From Scilla litardierei (Eukaryota; Streptophyta; Magnoliopsida; Asparagales; Asparagaceae), in contig CM061139.1 of assembly GCA_030789695.1 (NCBI GenBank), positions 198,187,641 to 198,251,640 of the forward strand: a DNA stretch of 64,000 nt. The letters are read 5' to 3'. This document shows, piece after piece, positions 12,774 to 22,045 of the stretch. The stretch's first letter is position 1. Each line of letters opens with the position of its first letter. The notes under the pieces are model-generated. The model made no database searches and was not told the origin of the DNA. It worked only from the letters and a program-made list of their open reading frames with translations. The position numbers and the translations under genes are program-made.

Positions 12774-13301
12774 ATGTCTGAGTATAAGGCACAGCTCTCA
12801 TCCGAGAGCTGGCCATTCTCACAAGCAGCTGAAGCTGAAAATAGAGAGGAGAGGGGGACATTCTCACAAACAACCGAAATCAAGATGGAGAAAGGAGAGG
12901 GTCGCAAACGTAGGGCAACGATGCTGACCTTTGCTGAAGCAAATGCGCTACATGCTTCGCGTGAAGAGGACCCCGAATCTTCAAGTCGTCAACCCTTATC
13001 GCCGCAACGAACGGCGAACCCAGAAGGTGATAATCAAACTCTGTCGAACATCGACAACACACTATACTGGATGCGAAAAGCTATTAATCGCATTGAAGGG
13101 CGAGCGATTGAGAACCAAAATGATATTCGGAAAGTCGAGTGTCGCGTTATGGATATGGAGGACGAACAAGCTAAAATGAGTGAGGCTCTTCGACGGATCG
13201 AAGAGAAATTGGATTTAGTTGTTTTGAGGCCTCGAGACATTGCCCCGCATGATGCTGCAGGACCAAGCGGGTCACGATCGCCGCCGCCGCCGCCGATATA
13301 G
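12774..13301 (+). CDS. Small coiled-coil protein of the PMD module, hypothetical
   Basis: An unspliced frame of 175 codons, or 138 codons if translation starts at the in-frame ATG at 12885 (MEKGEGRKRR). The first ATG directly abuts a perfect palindrome, so the downstream start is credible. I do not recognise the family. Seen: a basic KGEGRKRR patch near the second start, a Ser/Pro-rich middle, a charged heptad-like helix of about 60 residues (from NTLYWMRKAINRIEG to MSEALRRIEEKLDLVVL) likely to form a coiled coil, and a proline-rich tail ending SPPPPPI. It converges on the PMD gene 388 bp away. By position it may be a second protein of the same mobile unit. Expression is unproven. Confidence 0.55.
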   Translation: MSEYKAQLSSESWPFSQAAEAENREERGTFSQTTEIKMEKGEGRKRRATMLTFAEANALHASREEDPESSSRQPLSPQRTANPEGDNQTLSNIDNTLYWMRKAINRIEGRAIENQNDIRKVECRVMDMEDEQAKMSEALRRIEEKLDLVVLRPRDIAPHDAAGPSGSRSPPPPPI

Positions 13302-13689
13302 GTTGCTGAAGTTTAGGAGTAACAATAGTAAATGTATTTTCGTATTTTGTTGGAGAGTTTAGTGGGAGGTTGGATGTATGTAAGGAATATGTAAGAGCGA
13401 TGTGTCTGGTTTCTTGTTTGTATCATCGCTGTAATATCGAAGTAGGATTTTGTTGTGTATGCAAGAGCGATGTGTCTAGTTTCCTGTATCATCGCTGTAT
13501 CATCGCTATATATATCGAACTTTGATGTCAGTTGAATTTTGTTGTGTAGTGGAATTGTGAGATGTAATGTGCACAACTTTGATGTCAGTTGAATTAAGTT
13601 CCAAAAAATAAATGTCAAACACAATGTCATCCTACAAAATACCGAAAAATAAATATTGTTCCAAAAGTCATTTCAACATCAAAATAAAA
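13302..13689. other. Convergent intergenic stretch with short direct repeats
   Basis: Lies between the stop of the coiled-coil ORF and the stop of the PMD gene, so it should hold both 3' ends. GAGCGATGTGTCT with following TATCATCGCTGTA occurs twice (about 13396 and 13465), and AACTTTGATGTCAGTTGAATT occurs twice (about 13518 and 13575). No coding sequence. Confidence 0.5.
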
Positions 13690-13879
13690 CTACGGCCGCC
13701 AAAATCGTTGGAGTGCAGTTTTCACACGACGGGTACGGCTGTATGTCCGCAACTGTGCTTGTTGTGTAGCGGTGTCCCCCTCCATTTGTGGTTGTGTATA
13801 CTGAGGCTGCGAGGTCCCAGCTTCATCCACTGTCTGTTGCTGCTGCTCCTGCTGATCCGGCTCCGGCTCCGGCTCTTGA

Positions 13880-13913
<34 letters not shown>

Positions 13914-15741
13914 GCTGCTGCTGCTCCTGCTGCTGCGAACTTCCGGCGACATCCCTCCTATACATTCGCCGAAGATAGCTGGTGTCTGTTCCTTCAGGAC
14001 GATGCCGTGTCTGCCCCATCACATCATCGATCATTTGCTGGATTGCTAGCAAGTGAGTGTTATACGGGTCTTCCTGTAAACCAATGACCGAACGATTGTA
14101 GATGTTAAGCAGCGTATCACCCTATAAAACAAATCACACACTTAGTATATATGAATAAAAAAATCCAAATCTTAAGAAGTGTATATGACTATTATTTACC
14201 ATTTTACGCTCGAGGGGCCCACGTGGCATGTACGAGAACGGGGGCTCCTGCCTAGTATATATCCATCGTCTTGTTATCCCCCAATACCATTGCATATAAT
14301 CATTTACCGATACGGCATCCTCCTCCTCCACAACATTGGCAAATCTGTTATCCCATGCCGCTCGAGGCTCCACGATGGCAGCAACCCATTGTTGAGGGGT
14401 TATACCTGACTTCCCCGGCATTACTGGGACCGCTACTGGAATGTGCTGTGCTAACCCAAATTGCCTCATAACACGGTCCGGTACATGCATTTCAATCTCC
14501 TCCCAGCAAAATAATGGTACGCGTGCACGCCATATCGCAGGAAATAATAAACATGAAGGATGAAGATGTTCCAACCGCGCATCATATGGCTCCCAGATAA
14601 CCTAATAGGCATGAATGAAAGAAATACTTAATTAGACGACGTGCTATTTACATATATATCATTAATTCAAAATTTACAAATTCAAACCTGTGTGCTCTCT
14701 AACGAGTCAAGCTCGTTTCTATACAATTCGAGGTTCCCTCGGGGATTTTCACGAAATGATCTTGGCACATTCCACCTGCAGCCTAAGGGGCCGTTGCCGT
14801 CCAATACATTTTGTCTGTATGTAGGCCGGCCTATATGTAATCTCTCCCATGACCGTACCTGTAAATATGAATTTGTCATTTATTTATAAAACATATTTAT
14901 ACACTTCTCACTATTGCAGAATTAATAGTGTTATACCTGCAACAAGGTGCCGCATACATATATAGCCGATGTTTGCATCCTTGCCACTTTGCTTAGCTCA
15001 GAATACATATGTGCCAGCGCTGCACTTCCCCACGCATACCCTCCAATTTCCTCAAAATGTTCCAGCTTCTCCAACCACCGTAGATGGACCGATCCTTTGC
15101 TTGGATCTGGAACCAATAAGGTTCCGATCATATGCAGCAAGTACGCCCGTGCACATTGCTGAATCTCCTCATCTGTGGCTTCATCAGGCACCTCCCGATA
15201 TGTTTCACGCAACCAAGCAAGCTTCACCTTTGCTCCTTGGTTTTCCATGGATGCCTGGCCTAGAAGACGCTCCATCAAATCGGCCCAGGTACTATGTCGT
15301 CGGCCAATTTGATAAATGGGGGTACCGGATATAGGTAGGCCGGTGATGACAGCCACATCTTGCAGAGTGATCGTCATCTCTCCCTGTCTCATATGAAATG
15401 TGTTCGTCTCGGGCCGCCATCTCTCAACCAATGCTGTTAATAGTGCATGGTCCAATCGTATCCACTTCAACTTCGCACATACATGTAACCCAGACATTAT
15501 AATATACAACTCCACACGCTCATCTAGTTGCCATTCTGATGTCTGCGTGCGTGATCAACAATTCCTATCACAGCCTCCTGCAAACAATATCACGTTAATT
15601 ATTTTCATGCATTGGCCTCATAATTAAATTTTCAGAATTTTCCAACTCAAATATTCATACCTCTCCATACTGGATCTGCGCAGACCGATGGTGCGCCTGA
15701 TCATACAAGACCTCGTCAGTAATTGGTCCCGCCTCCTCCAT
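13690..15741 (-). CDS. Plant mobile domain (MAIN/MAIL1-like) protein, TE-associated
   Basis: Five exons, all joined at codon boundaries with GT-AG: 15741-15661, 15542-14937, 14858-14688, 14601-14200 and 14121-13690, giving 563 codons plus stop. Seen in order: the short N-terminus MEEAGPITDEVLYDQAHH; the PMD core with LDHALLTALVERWRPETNTF, FHMRQGEMTITLQDVAVITG and LPISGTP; WERLHIGRP; a region with IPVAVPVMPGK; and a C-terminal tail very rich in Gln and Glu, coded by CTG/CTC-type repeats (13846-13940 on the plus strand). PMD proteins (PF10536; often misnamed serine/threonine phosphatase 7 long form homologue) include the nuclear Arabidopsis MAIN and MAIL1 and many transposon-carried copies. No phosphatase motifs are present. 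The open frame with five good exons suggests recent function. Its neighbours and flanking repeats favour a TE-borne gene over a host MAIN orthologue. Confidence 0.85.
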
Positions 15742-15879
15742 GCTATTCTAGCCTACAAGTTGCAAAAATATTGTTCTATATTGCATTAGAAATCACGGAA
15801 ATGTATATCAACAATCTTATTAAACCAACCCTAGTATGAATTTGATACATATTCAAAATTTCAATTAAGTAATGTGTAT

Positions 15880-16010
15880 CCCAAAAAAATGGATTGTTCT
15901 TATTCATGACACTAAATCATTCTTGTCTAATAATATAGGTATGAAAGATTTAGGTCATGCAAAATTATGTTTTCATATGATAGAGTTAGAATACAATATT
16001 TGTGGATCTT
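15880..16010 (+). pseudogene. Copia reverse-transcriptase fragment
   Basis: Translation gives HDTKSFLSNNIGMKDLGHAK, matching the Ty1/copia RT segment that normally reads TK-FLS--F-MKDLG-A. Only about 45 codons are recognisable, with no YVDD motif or flanking RT. It lies upstream of the PMD gene in the opposite orientation, so it is a captured scrap. Confidence 0.7.
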
Positions 16011-16363
16011 TCATCAAATGTAGATATCAAATGGAGAGATCCACATACCTTTTTGTGTTTCTCGTTATCTGATCAGCAGAAATGCAGAAACCCTCGTCGT
16101 CTGATCAACACAAATGGAGATGGGAATCCTCCTCCGCCGTCGCGCCCTAGCTAGGGTTTTTTTCTTTCCGTTTCCGTATGTCAAATATAAGAGTTGTGAG
16201 AATTTTGAATTCCTTTGTAAATTTTTGCATGCCAAATCCATCTTAAATCTGAAGTTTTAGTTGTTTATTTTCAATACGGATTAAATTGCATTTTGGAGAG
16301 AGTTTTTTTATTTTTTGGATTCATTGGAAAACAGTAAAGAACACTCGACCGTACACGATGGTT

Positions 16364-16435
16364 GGTCACCCATCTTGATACGGCCCTCGGAGTCTCGTTC
16401 AAGCACTTACCTTTGGAGTTTTCATGGAACCAGGA
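16364..16435 (-). pseudogene. Degenerate 5S-rRNA-like sequence in R2
   Basis: Counterpart of the 5S-like stretch in the left repeat. It keeps GGTCACCCATCTTG, CCCTCGGAGTC, CAAGCACTTAC and TTTGGAGTTTTCATGG in the same order, with slightly different point changes. Confidence 0.55.
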
Positions 16436-17087
16436 GACGCCAGAAAATACCATGGAGCCTCAGCGACATAGTTTCCAATGTTACATTCTGAGAAGAAACA
16501 TAGTTTCTGTTGTGGCTTTTTTTTTCCGGTTTTTTTTGTTTTTTTGAATCGAATTTTGATAGCCAGAGTAATCTTAGGAGAAAAAGTGCAAGACCCAATA
16601 AAGCAGAAAGTTGATGGATCATAGATCCAGAAGTGTGTTATGACAATGAAAAATGAGAACTAAAAACTAAAATAGCCTTACTGATATAGATAGATAAAGA
16701 TTATTACAAAAAGTAAAGAGAGGGACTAAGATATTCATGAAAATGGGTCCAGAAAGGGCATAAAAATCGGGTCAATATAAAGGGTTAGGGCCGACCCTGG
16801 CATGGTGTCCATACAAACCGAAAAAGTCATGGGACCGGGTTCAACCCTTTCAAAGAAATGGTGGAGGTTCGGGCGTCAGGGCCGGGACCATGGCCAACCC
16901 AAAGCCCGGCCATGGCCCATGGCCAACCCAAAGCCCGGCCATGGCCCATGGCCCATGGCCCTAGGTCGTTAATACATCAAGGCCACTTTATTTATTTAGA
17001 ATAGTTATTACCGCTACGCTCTAATCCATAAGCGTTTACTGCTACTTATGGATTGTTTTATTGACTTCTTTACAGACGTGGATCTTA

Positions 17088-17383
17088 GGGCCTGTTCTTT
17101 TGCGTTTAAATTTGAGTTGGTTGAAATTGTGAATAGTGTTGTGAAAGTGAGTATTGTGTTTTTTTGGGTGAAAGTGGGTTGTGAATGTGGATATTGGAAT
17201 TTTTTGTGGGTCCCACACAACTTTATTGTGTGTGTTTTGTGGCCACGTCAGCAATTTTCATAGCCAAAGAAGCCAACACAAAAGAACAGGATAAATGAAA
17301 GTGAGGATGAGAATGAGTGAATAGTGGGAGAAATAGTGGAATCTCCCCCTCTCACACAAATTTAAACGTAAAAGAACAGGCAC
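17088..17383. mobile_element. MITE present only in the right repeat
   Basis: About 296 bp with inverted ends: left GGGCCTGTTCTTTTGCGTTT, and right end reading inward GTGCCTGTTCTTTTACGTTT. It is bordered by TTA on the left and TAA on the right, i.e. TA on both sides. The left 1.4-kb repeat lacks it and reads ACAGACGTGCCCATCAT across the site. Superfamily is uncertain (Stowaway with TA, or Tourist). Confidence 0.75.
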
Positions 17384-17887
17384 TAAAGAAACGCCCATCA
17401 TATTTAAACTTCAAGAAGTAAAAGAATAGGTCTGGACTGAAAGCCTGCATGCTAATGTTGGGGCCGAATCTTTTGCGGCCCAGGCCCACGGCCTTTCGTT
17501 CCTCGTTACCTCCCATACTTTATTTTTGCAACTGGTTTCTTTTTGAAAAAATTCTTAGTAGATTTCGCGAAAAATGCTGCGAAATCGTCTTTACGTCTTC
17601 TTCTATCCGTCTCAATCCCCAGGTTACTTCTCCTTTTCTATTAGTTTATGCTTGTCTTTTATTAACGGATATCTTGATTCATTAGGGTTTTGATTTCTGT
17701 TGACTGCATAAAAGTCACTTCTTGATGCTTTATTGCCACTTGAATTAAATTTGTTGTGCGTTGGATATTAAGATGATTTTTGCTGTCGGCGCGAGTATTT
17801 TTGGATAACGCAGCAACCTCATAGAGGAATTTTTTTAATTTGGAGGCTTTCTTTTTTCTTCTTTATAATTATAAAAGGTTTATAATA

Positions 17888-18174
17888 TTGAAGAATTGAT
17901 TTTCTTGGTCCAATTGACTGGCTTTCTTACACTTTCTAATCTTTGTTGTCCATTAAAATCCATTGTTGCACTTGCAACTTGAATTTATAAGGCGCATTCG
18001 GTTGTAAAGAGAAGTATTGGAAGTAGCGGGAACGGAAATTCAAGTATAAATCCTTGAATCCTTGGCCATTAAACAATCACCCCCACCCCCCCACCCACCC
18101 CCACCCCCACGGGGGGCGGTTGGGGGGGGGGGGCGTGGGCGTGGGTGTGTGGGATCTTAACAACTGCCAGTGGC
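17888..18174. other. Flank with a C-run/G-run strand switch
   Basis: AT-rich sequence followed by a tract at 18080-18153 that is C-rich (repeated CCCCCAC) on the left and G-rich (runs of 6 and 12 G, then GGGCGTGGGCG) on the right. It can form a GC hairpin and G-quadruplex or i-motif structures. It ends about 20 bp before the copia target site. Confidence 0.7.
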
Positions 18175-18179
18175 CAAGG

Positions 18180-19076
18180 TGTTGTTTTTTCTGCTGATAA
18201 ACCCCCCACCTCATAAATCCATGGGCCCCTCTCATTATTTAGGGTTGTTGGGAATTGAAGGCCGTTGCCTTCGTGTTTCCTTTTGTTTCATTATGCAACC
18301 GATAGCCGAATGAAAGCCTATAGAATTTTTTGGCAGAGGCGGGTTGCACTCTTGGTTTTCCAGAGCCAAAAATGAAAACCAGAGAGCAGAAGGGGATGCT
18401 GCCCTTTCTTTTGCAGAGCTAAAAGAAGAGGCTTGGATCAGAAATTGGAGGGGAAGAAGGCTAGCTTGGGAGCTTCTTCTCGTGAGATCCAAGGTGAGTG
18501 TCTGTATTTCTTCTTCCGTGTTGAGATCTAGAGTCCCTTGGGTAGCTTCCTAGTTTGGGGCTATATTACCAAGGAGTGATCTCCATTGGTGTGGGATTGG
18601 TCCCTTGAGGAGCTCTACGTGTTGTAGAGTCTTTGTTATCAAGGATTCCCACTTGGTTGAGGTGTGAGCTTGGTGAGAGATCTAGGGTTAGGTCTTGTTG
18701 CTTGGAGCTTGTCTCTCATTGTGGAGGAAGAAGATGATGGGGTCGGTGTATACCTTGCTTGATCGATAGTGGAACCGGGTGCATTGGATGCTGGACGTAG
18801 GTTGTTCGCAACCGAACCAAGGTAAATCTCTGTCTCTTTTGTATTGCCTTTATTTCGTATTATATTTGCGTGCCTACATATATCTATCGCAAGATCGTCG
18901 AGGGAGTTGGTAGTTGGTGACAACTCTCTCTTGTGCCCGTGAGGTGTTTGGTTTTGTACCTAGGTGACATCTCGGTGGAATTCGGGCTTGGGATTGTTTG
19001 GCCACCGTTTCCGTGTATTGTAGGTGGCATTGTGCACCTAGCTTTAGTGTTGTGGAGGTGCACCGGGTTTCCAACA
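18180..19076 (+). repeat. 5' LTR of the RT-less copia
   Basis: Begins TGTTG and ends AACA. It matches 22904-23806, differing by scattered substitutions and a short GAGTGT length change (about 18660 versus 23385). Confidence 0.95.
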
Positions 19077-19078
19077 AG

Positions 19079-19090
19079 TGGTATCAGAGC
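19079..19090 (+). other. Primer-binding site, initiator tRNA-Met
   Basis: TGGTATCAGAGC, two bases after the 5' LTR, complementary to the 3' end of plant initiator tRNA-Met. Confidence 0.93.
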
Positions 19091-19120
19091 TTCCGGTTTG
19101 CGAAGAAGTGTAGTGCCGTG

Positions 19121-20269
19121 ATGGCGCCTTGCTCATGTGAGGAGGCGGCCGAGTGTTTATACGAAGTAGAGAGGCTTAAAGGCCGGGACAATTATGGTCC
19201 GTGGCGACAAAATATGGTGGCTTTGTTGAAGCACCATGGAGTTTACGGTGCCGTATGTGATACAGGCATGCCATGTAAGGCAACGGTGAATGATAAGCGA
19301 ATGATGGAGCTTAAAGCCCTCGGTGAGATATTGCAATCCTTGGAGGATGAGATCCTTCGGCAGTTTGCCGATGTGGAGGTCGTGAGCGACCTATGGAGGA
19401 TGCTTGAAGCTCGGTACTCGACCAAGACACCAATTGGACGAAGGTTGCAATTGTGGCAACGCTTCTATACTCACAGGATGAAAAGGGGAACTTCATTGTG
19501 GAACCATGTTGGCGAGATGGACCGTATAGTAATGGACCTACGAGAATTGGGGAGTGTGATAGAGGACGAGCAACATGCTATGGCACTATTGTGTTCTCTT
19601 GCTCCGATGTATTCCAAGTTTGTAGGCTCGATGTTGAATGGCCGAGACTCACTCATGTTGGATGAGATGAAGTTTGCATTTCATACAGAGGATTTCCAGA
19701 GTTTGGTGTTAGGTGACACTGATGGTTGTGAGGTACCCAATGTCATCCGGGGTCGCCAAGAGGGCGGACCCACTCCAAGATCCAAGACGGACCGTTCCAA
19801 GAGTTGGAATCGGCGGCAGCGGCAGCGGTCCAAGTCAAGGGGCCGAGGTGACAACAAATGCTTTCTATGTAAGGAAATCGGGCATTGGAAGAGGGATTGT
19901 CCGAGGTTGAAAGCGAGGACGTCAATTAGCATTGTGGAATATGTTGCTCAGAGTTCGACTCATGTTGGAGCACGAGACAGGATGTTTTCTGACGAGGATG
20001 ATTGCTCGGTGTTTGCGGCATACTCCGTGGGAGAAGCGCAATGTTCGTGGCTATTGGACTCGGGGTGTTCATTCCATATGACTCCGGATAGGAGTGCGTT
20101 CGACTCATACATTCCATGCATTGGAGAGCGGATTCTCATGGGGAATGGTATGGAGTGTGAGCAGGTTGGGAGTGGCACAGTCAGAGTCAGGATGCACGAT
20201 AGCATCGTCCGTGTGTTTGATGGCGTCAGACATGTTCCTGATCTTTGCAGTGGCCTGATATCGATATGA
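19121..20269 (+). CDS. Copia gag-protease part of the RT-less element
   Basis: The start ATG at 19121 (MAPCSCEEAAE) is the first suitable one after the primer site. Seen: a gag region with LKGRDNYGPWRQNMVALLK (UBN2/DUF4219-type copia gag), a basic RS-rich segment, the zinc knuckle CFLCKEIGHWKRDC (CX2CX4HX4C), and the protease motif WLLDSGCSFHMTP with an intact DSG. The frame ends at TGA (20267-20269), but the same frame continues open for another 592 codons, so this is one interrupted gag-pol polyprotein. Gag would form virus-like particles and the protease would cleave the precursor. Confidence 0.88.
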   Translation: MAPCSCEEAAECLYEVERLKGRDNYGPWRQNMVALLKHHGVYGAVCDTGMPCKATVNDKRMMELKALGEILQSLEDEILRQFADVEVVSDLWRMLEARYSTKTPIGRRLQLWQRFYTHRMKRGTSLWNHVGEMDRIVMDLRELGSVIEDEQHAMALLCSLAPMYSKFVGSMLNGRDSLMLDEMKFAFHTEDFQSLVLGDTDGCEVPNVIRGRQEGGPTPRSKTDRSKSWNRRQRQRSKSRGRGDNKCFLCKEIGHWKRDCPRLKARTSISIVEYVAQSSTHVGARDRMFSDEDDCSVFAAYSVGEAQCSWLLDSGCSFHMTPDRSAFDSYIPCIGERILMGNGMECEQVGSGTVRVRMHDSIVRVFDGVRHVPDLCSGLISI

Positions 20270-22045
20270 GCTTTGACCGGGATAGGCTACAGGGCAGTGA
20301 TCGAGGAGGATCGACTGCGTATTTCCCGAGGATGCCTGGTTGTCATGAGGGGGAAGAAGCGTGGTAACTTGTATGCGCTCGATGGGCACACAGTAGTAGG
20401 TGAGACTGGCAGATCACAGGAGTCCGAGAGTGGAGATCCAGCGAGACTGTGGCATCTCAGATTGGGGCATGCTGATGAGCAGAGCCTTGACATTCTTCAG
20501 AGGATGAGTGTGTTCGGAGGTGATCGTGGGCTTGAGTCTTGCAGTGATTGTGGTGCAGAGCGGCAGAGGCAAGTGCAGTTTGGGACTGCTGTCAGACATA
20601 GTAGGGAGCCCCTAGAGTGCGTCTACGCCGGCGTATGGGGTCCATGTCCAGTTCCTTCTCTGGAAGGCGCGAGGTACTTCGCGGCCTTCATAGATGACTT
20701 CTCGAGGAGAGTCATGGTTACTCTCATGGGATCTCGGGAGGAGATCCATGAGAAGGTGCGGCTATGGAGGAGCATAGTCGAGAGGCGGATGGGTAGACCC
20801 GTAGGAGAGATCCGTACCAACGACGTAGAGATACATGATGTTTGCAAGTCAGAGGGGATCGCGTGCCGATACACCATTCCTGATGGAGACCCTCACGGTG
20901 GCGTAGCAGACAGCATGATCAGGATGTTGGTAGAGAAGACACGGGGGCTATTGAGACCATCCGGCCTTCCTAGGGAATTATGGGCGGAGACCCTTGCTAC
21001 TGCGGCATACCTCATCAACCGAACACCGTCACTAGCCGCAGGTAGTTCTATTCCCGAGGAGTTATGGACGGGCAGAGTCATTGACTTTTCGCACTTGCGT
21101 ATGTTTGGATGTCCGGTGCGGCCGCACAAGAGGGACGATGACGATGTAGGACAGTGCATGCATGATTGTGTCCTAGTCGGGTACACTAGTGGCGGTGCGA
21201 AAGGGTATAGGTTATGGTGTCCTAGTACCCGCGAGGTGATTGTCAGACGACACGTCATGATTGATGAGTCTGCAGTGCTTAGTGCGGAGCAGACTCATGA
21301 TGGTGTGCAGAGAACAGAGGACAGCCCGGTTCATAGAGAGGATGAGGTGATTCAGATTCAGACTCGGGCAGGTGATCAAACACGTGTGCAGACGGACAGG
21401 GTGCAGAGTTCATCCGATGTGGTCAGTGTCAGTGATCAGCAGGCATCTCACGATGTAGCTCCAGATTCAGTTCAGTTGGAGGTGCAGAGGACAGCGGTCT
21501 ACGAGGAGGCGTTGCAGTCGGTCGTCGTATCGATGCGGTCAGTTGCAGTGTGTGAGGAGACAGAGGTCTCTCACAGTTCCAGCGTGCACGTTGTGGGTGC
21601 TCTCGAGGAGACCCAGCATGCTGAGGTGTGCAGCTTTAGCTTCGAGGTAGAGCCGTCGATCTACAGAGGAGTAGGGCAGTTGGTTTCCGCACCGATGCCA
21701 GAGGTTGCAGTTGGTGAGGAGACAGAGGTCTCTCATGTTTCTAGCACGCATGAGTTGGTTGCTTCTGAGGAGGACCAGCGTGTTGAGGTGTGCAGCTTCA
21801 GCTTCAGGGTAGAGAGGTCTTCTGAGGAGCTTGACAGCAGGGTAGAGCATTCACTGTGCATGGTAGAGCAGTCTTCACAGTATGAGCACAGGCGATATGG
21901 CTCTCGTTTGGCTAGGGGAAATTTATCAGGCGCATCTTCTGATACTTCAGAGGCCAGCCCGGTGGAGATGCAGAGGAGCATGGAATCTGATAGTGTGGTG
22001 GAGTGTGGAGACTGCGATGGTGGTCCCAGGTGGAGTTGCCACTAG
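20270..22045 (+). pseudogene. Degenerate copia integrase with repetitive acidic C-terminus
   Basis: Continues the gag-protease frame after the TGA. Seen: GAG-pre-integrase HLRLGHADEQ; an integrase core resembling copia (FAAFIDDFSRRVMV, GLPRELWAET, YLINRTPS, LRMFGCPV). The three catalytic positions are altered: YAGVWGP where D-x-W-G-P is normal, RTNDVE instead of the R-S-D-N-G-G-E pattern, and GGVADSMIR in place of G-V-A/V-E-R. After about 21270 the sequence is Ser/Glu/Val-rich with a 54-codon duplication (from 21542 and 21704, both containing EETEVSH and EVCSFSF). It ends at TAG 22043-22045 without reaching RT. Catalytic activity is unlikely, yet 592 codons remain open. Confidence 0.8.

Larger units (their letters stand above)
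16177..17887. repeat. Right 1.4-kb direct repeat (R2) with inserted MITE
   Basis: Second copy of the repeat at 11173-12542, same orientation. It is longer because of a MITE (17088-17383) with adjoining extra bases and a short local duplication of the CCCGGCCATGGCCCATGG segment (about 16900-16960). Its 5S-like stretch lies at about 16364-16435 on the minus strand. No coding sequence. Confidence 0.85.

Noticed and set aside
13612..14087. Plus-strand ORFs opposite the PMD gene (Leu-rich, Ala/Pro-rich)
   Set aside because: Antisense shadows of the CTG/CTC tract that codes the Gln/Glu tail.
11173..17887. Reading the two 1.4-kb repeats as ordinary LTRs
   Set aside because: Limits are TATGTC...TATAATA, not TG...CA; no tRNA primer site follows the left copy, no polypurine tract precedes the right copy, and no target duplication was found.
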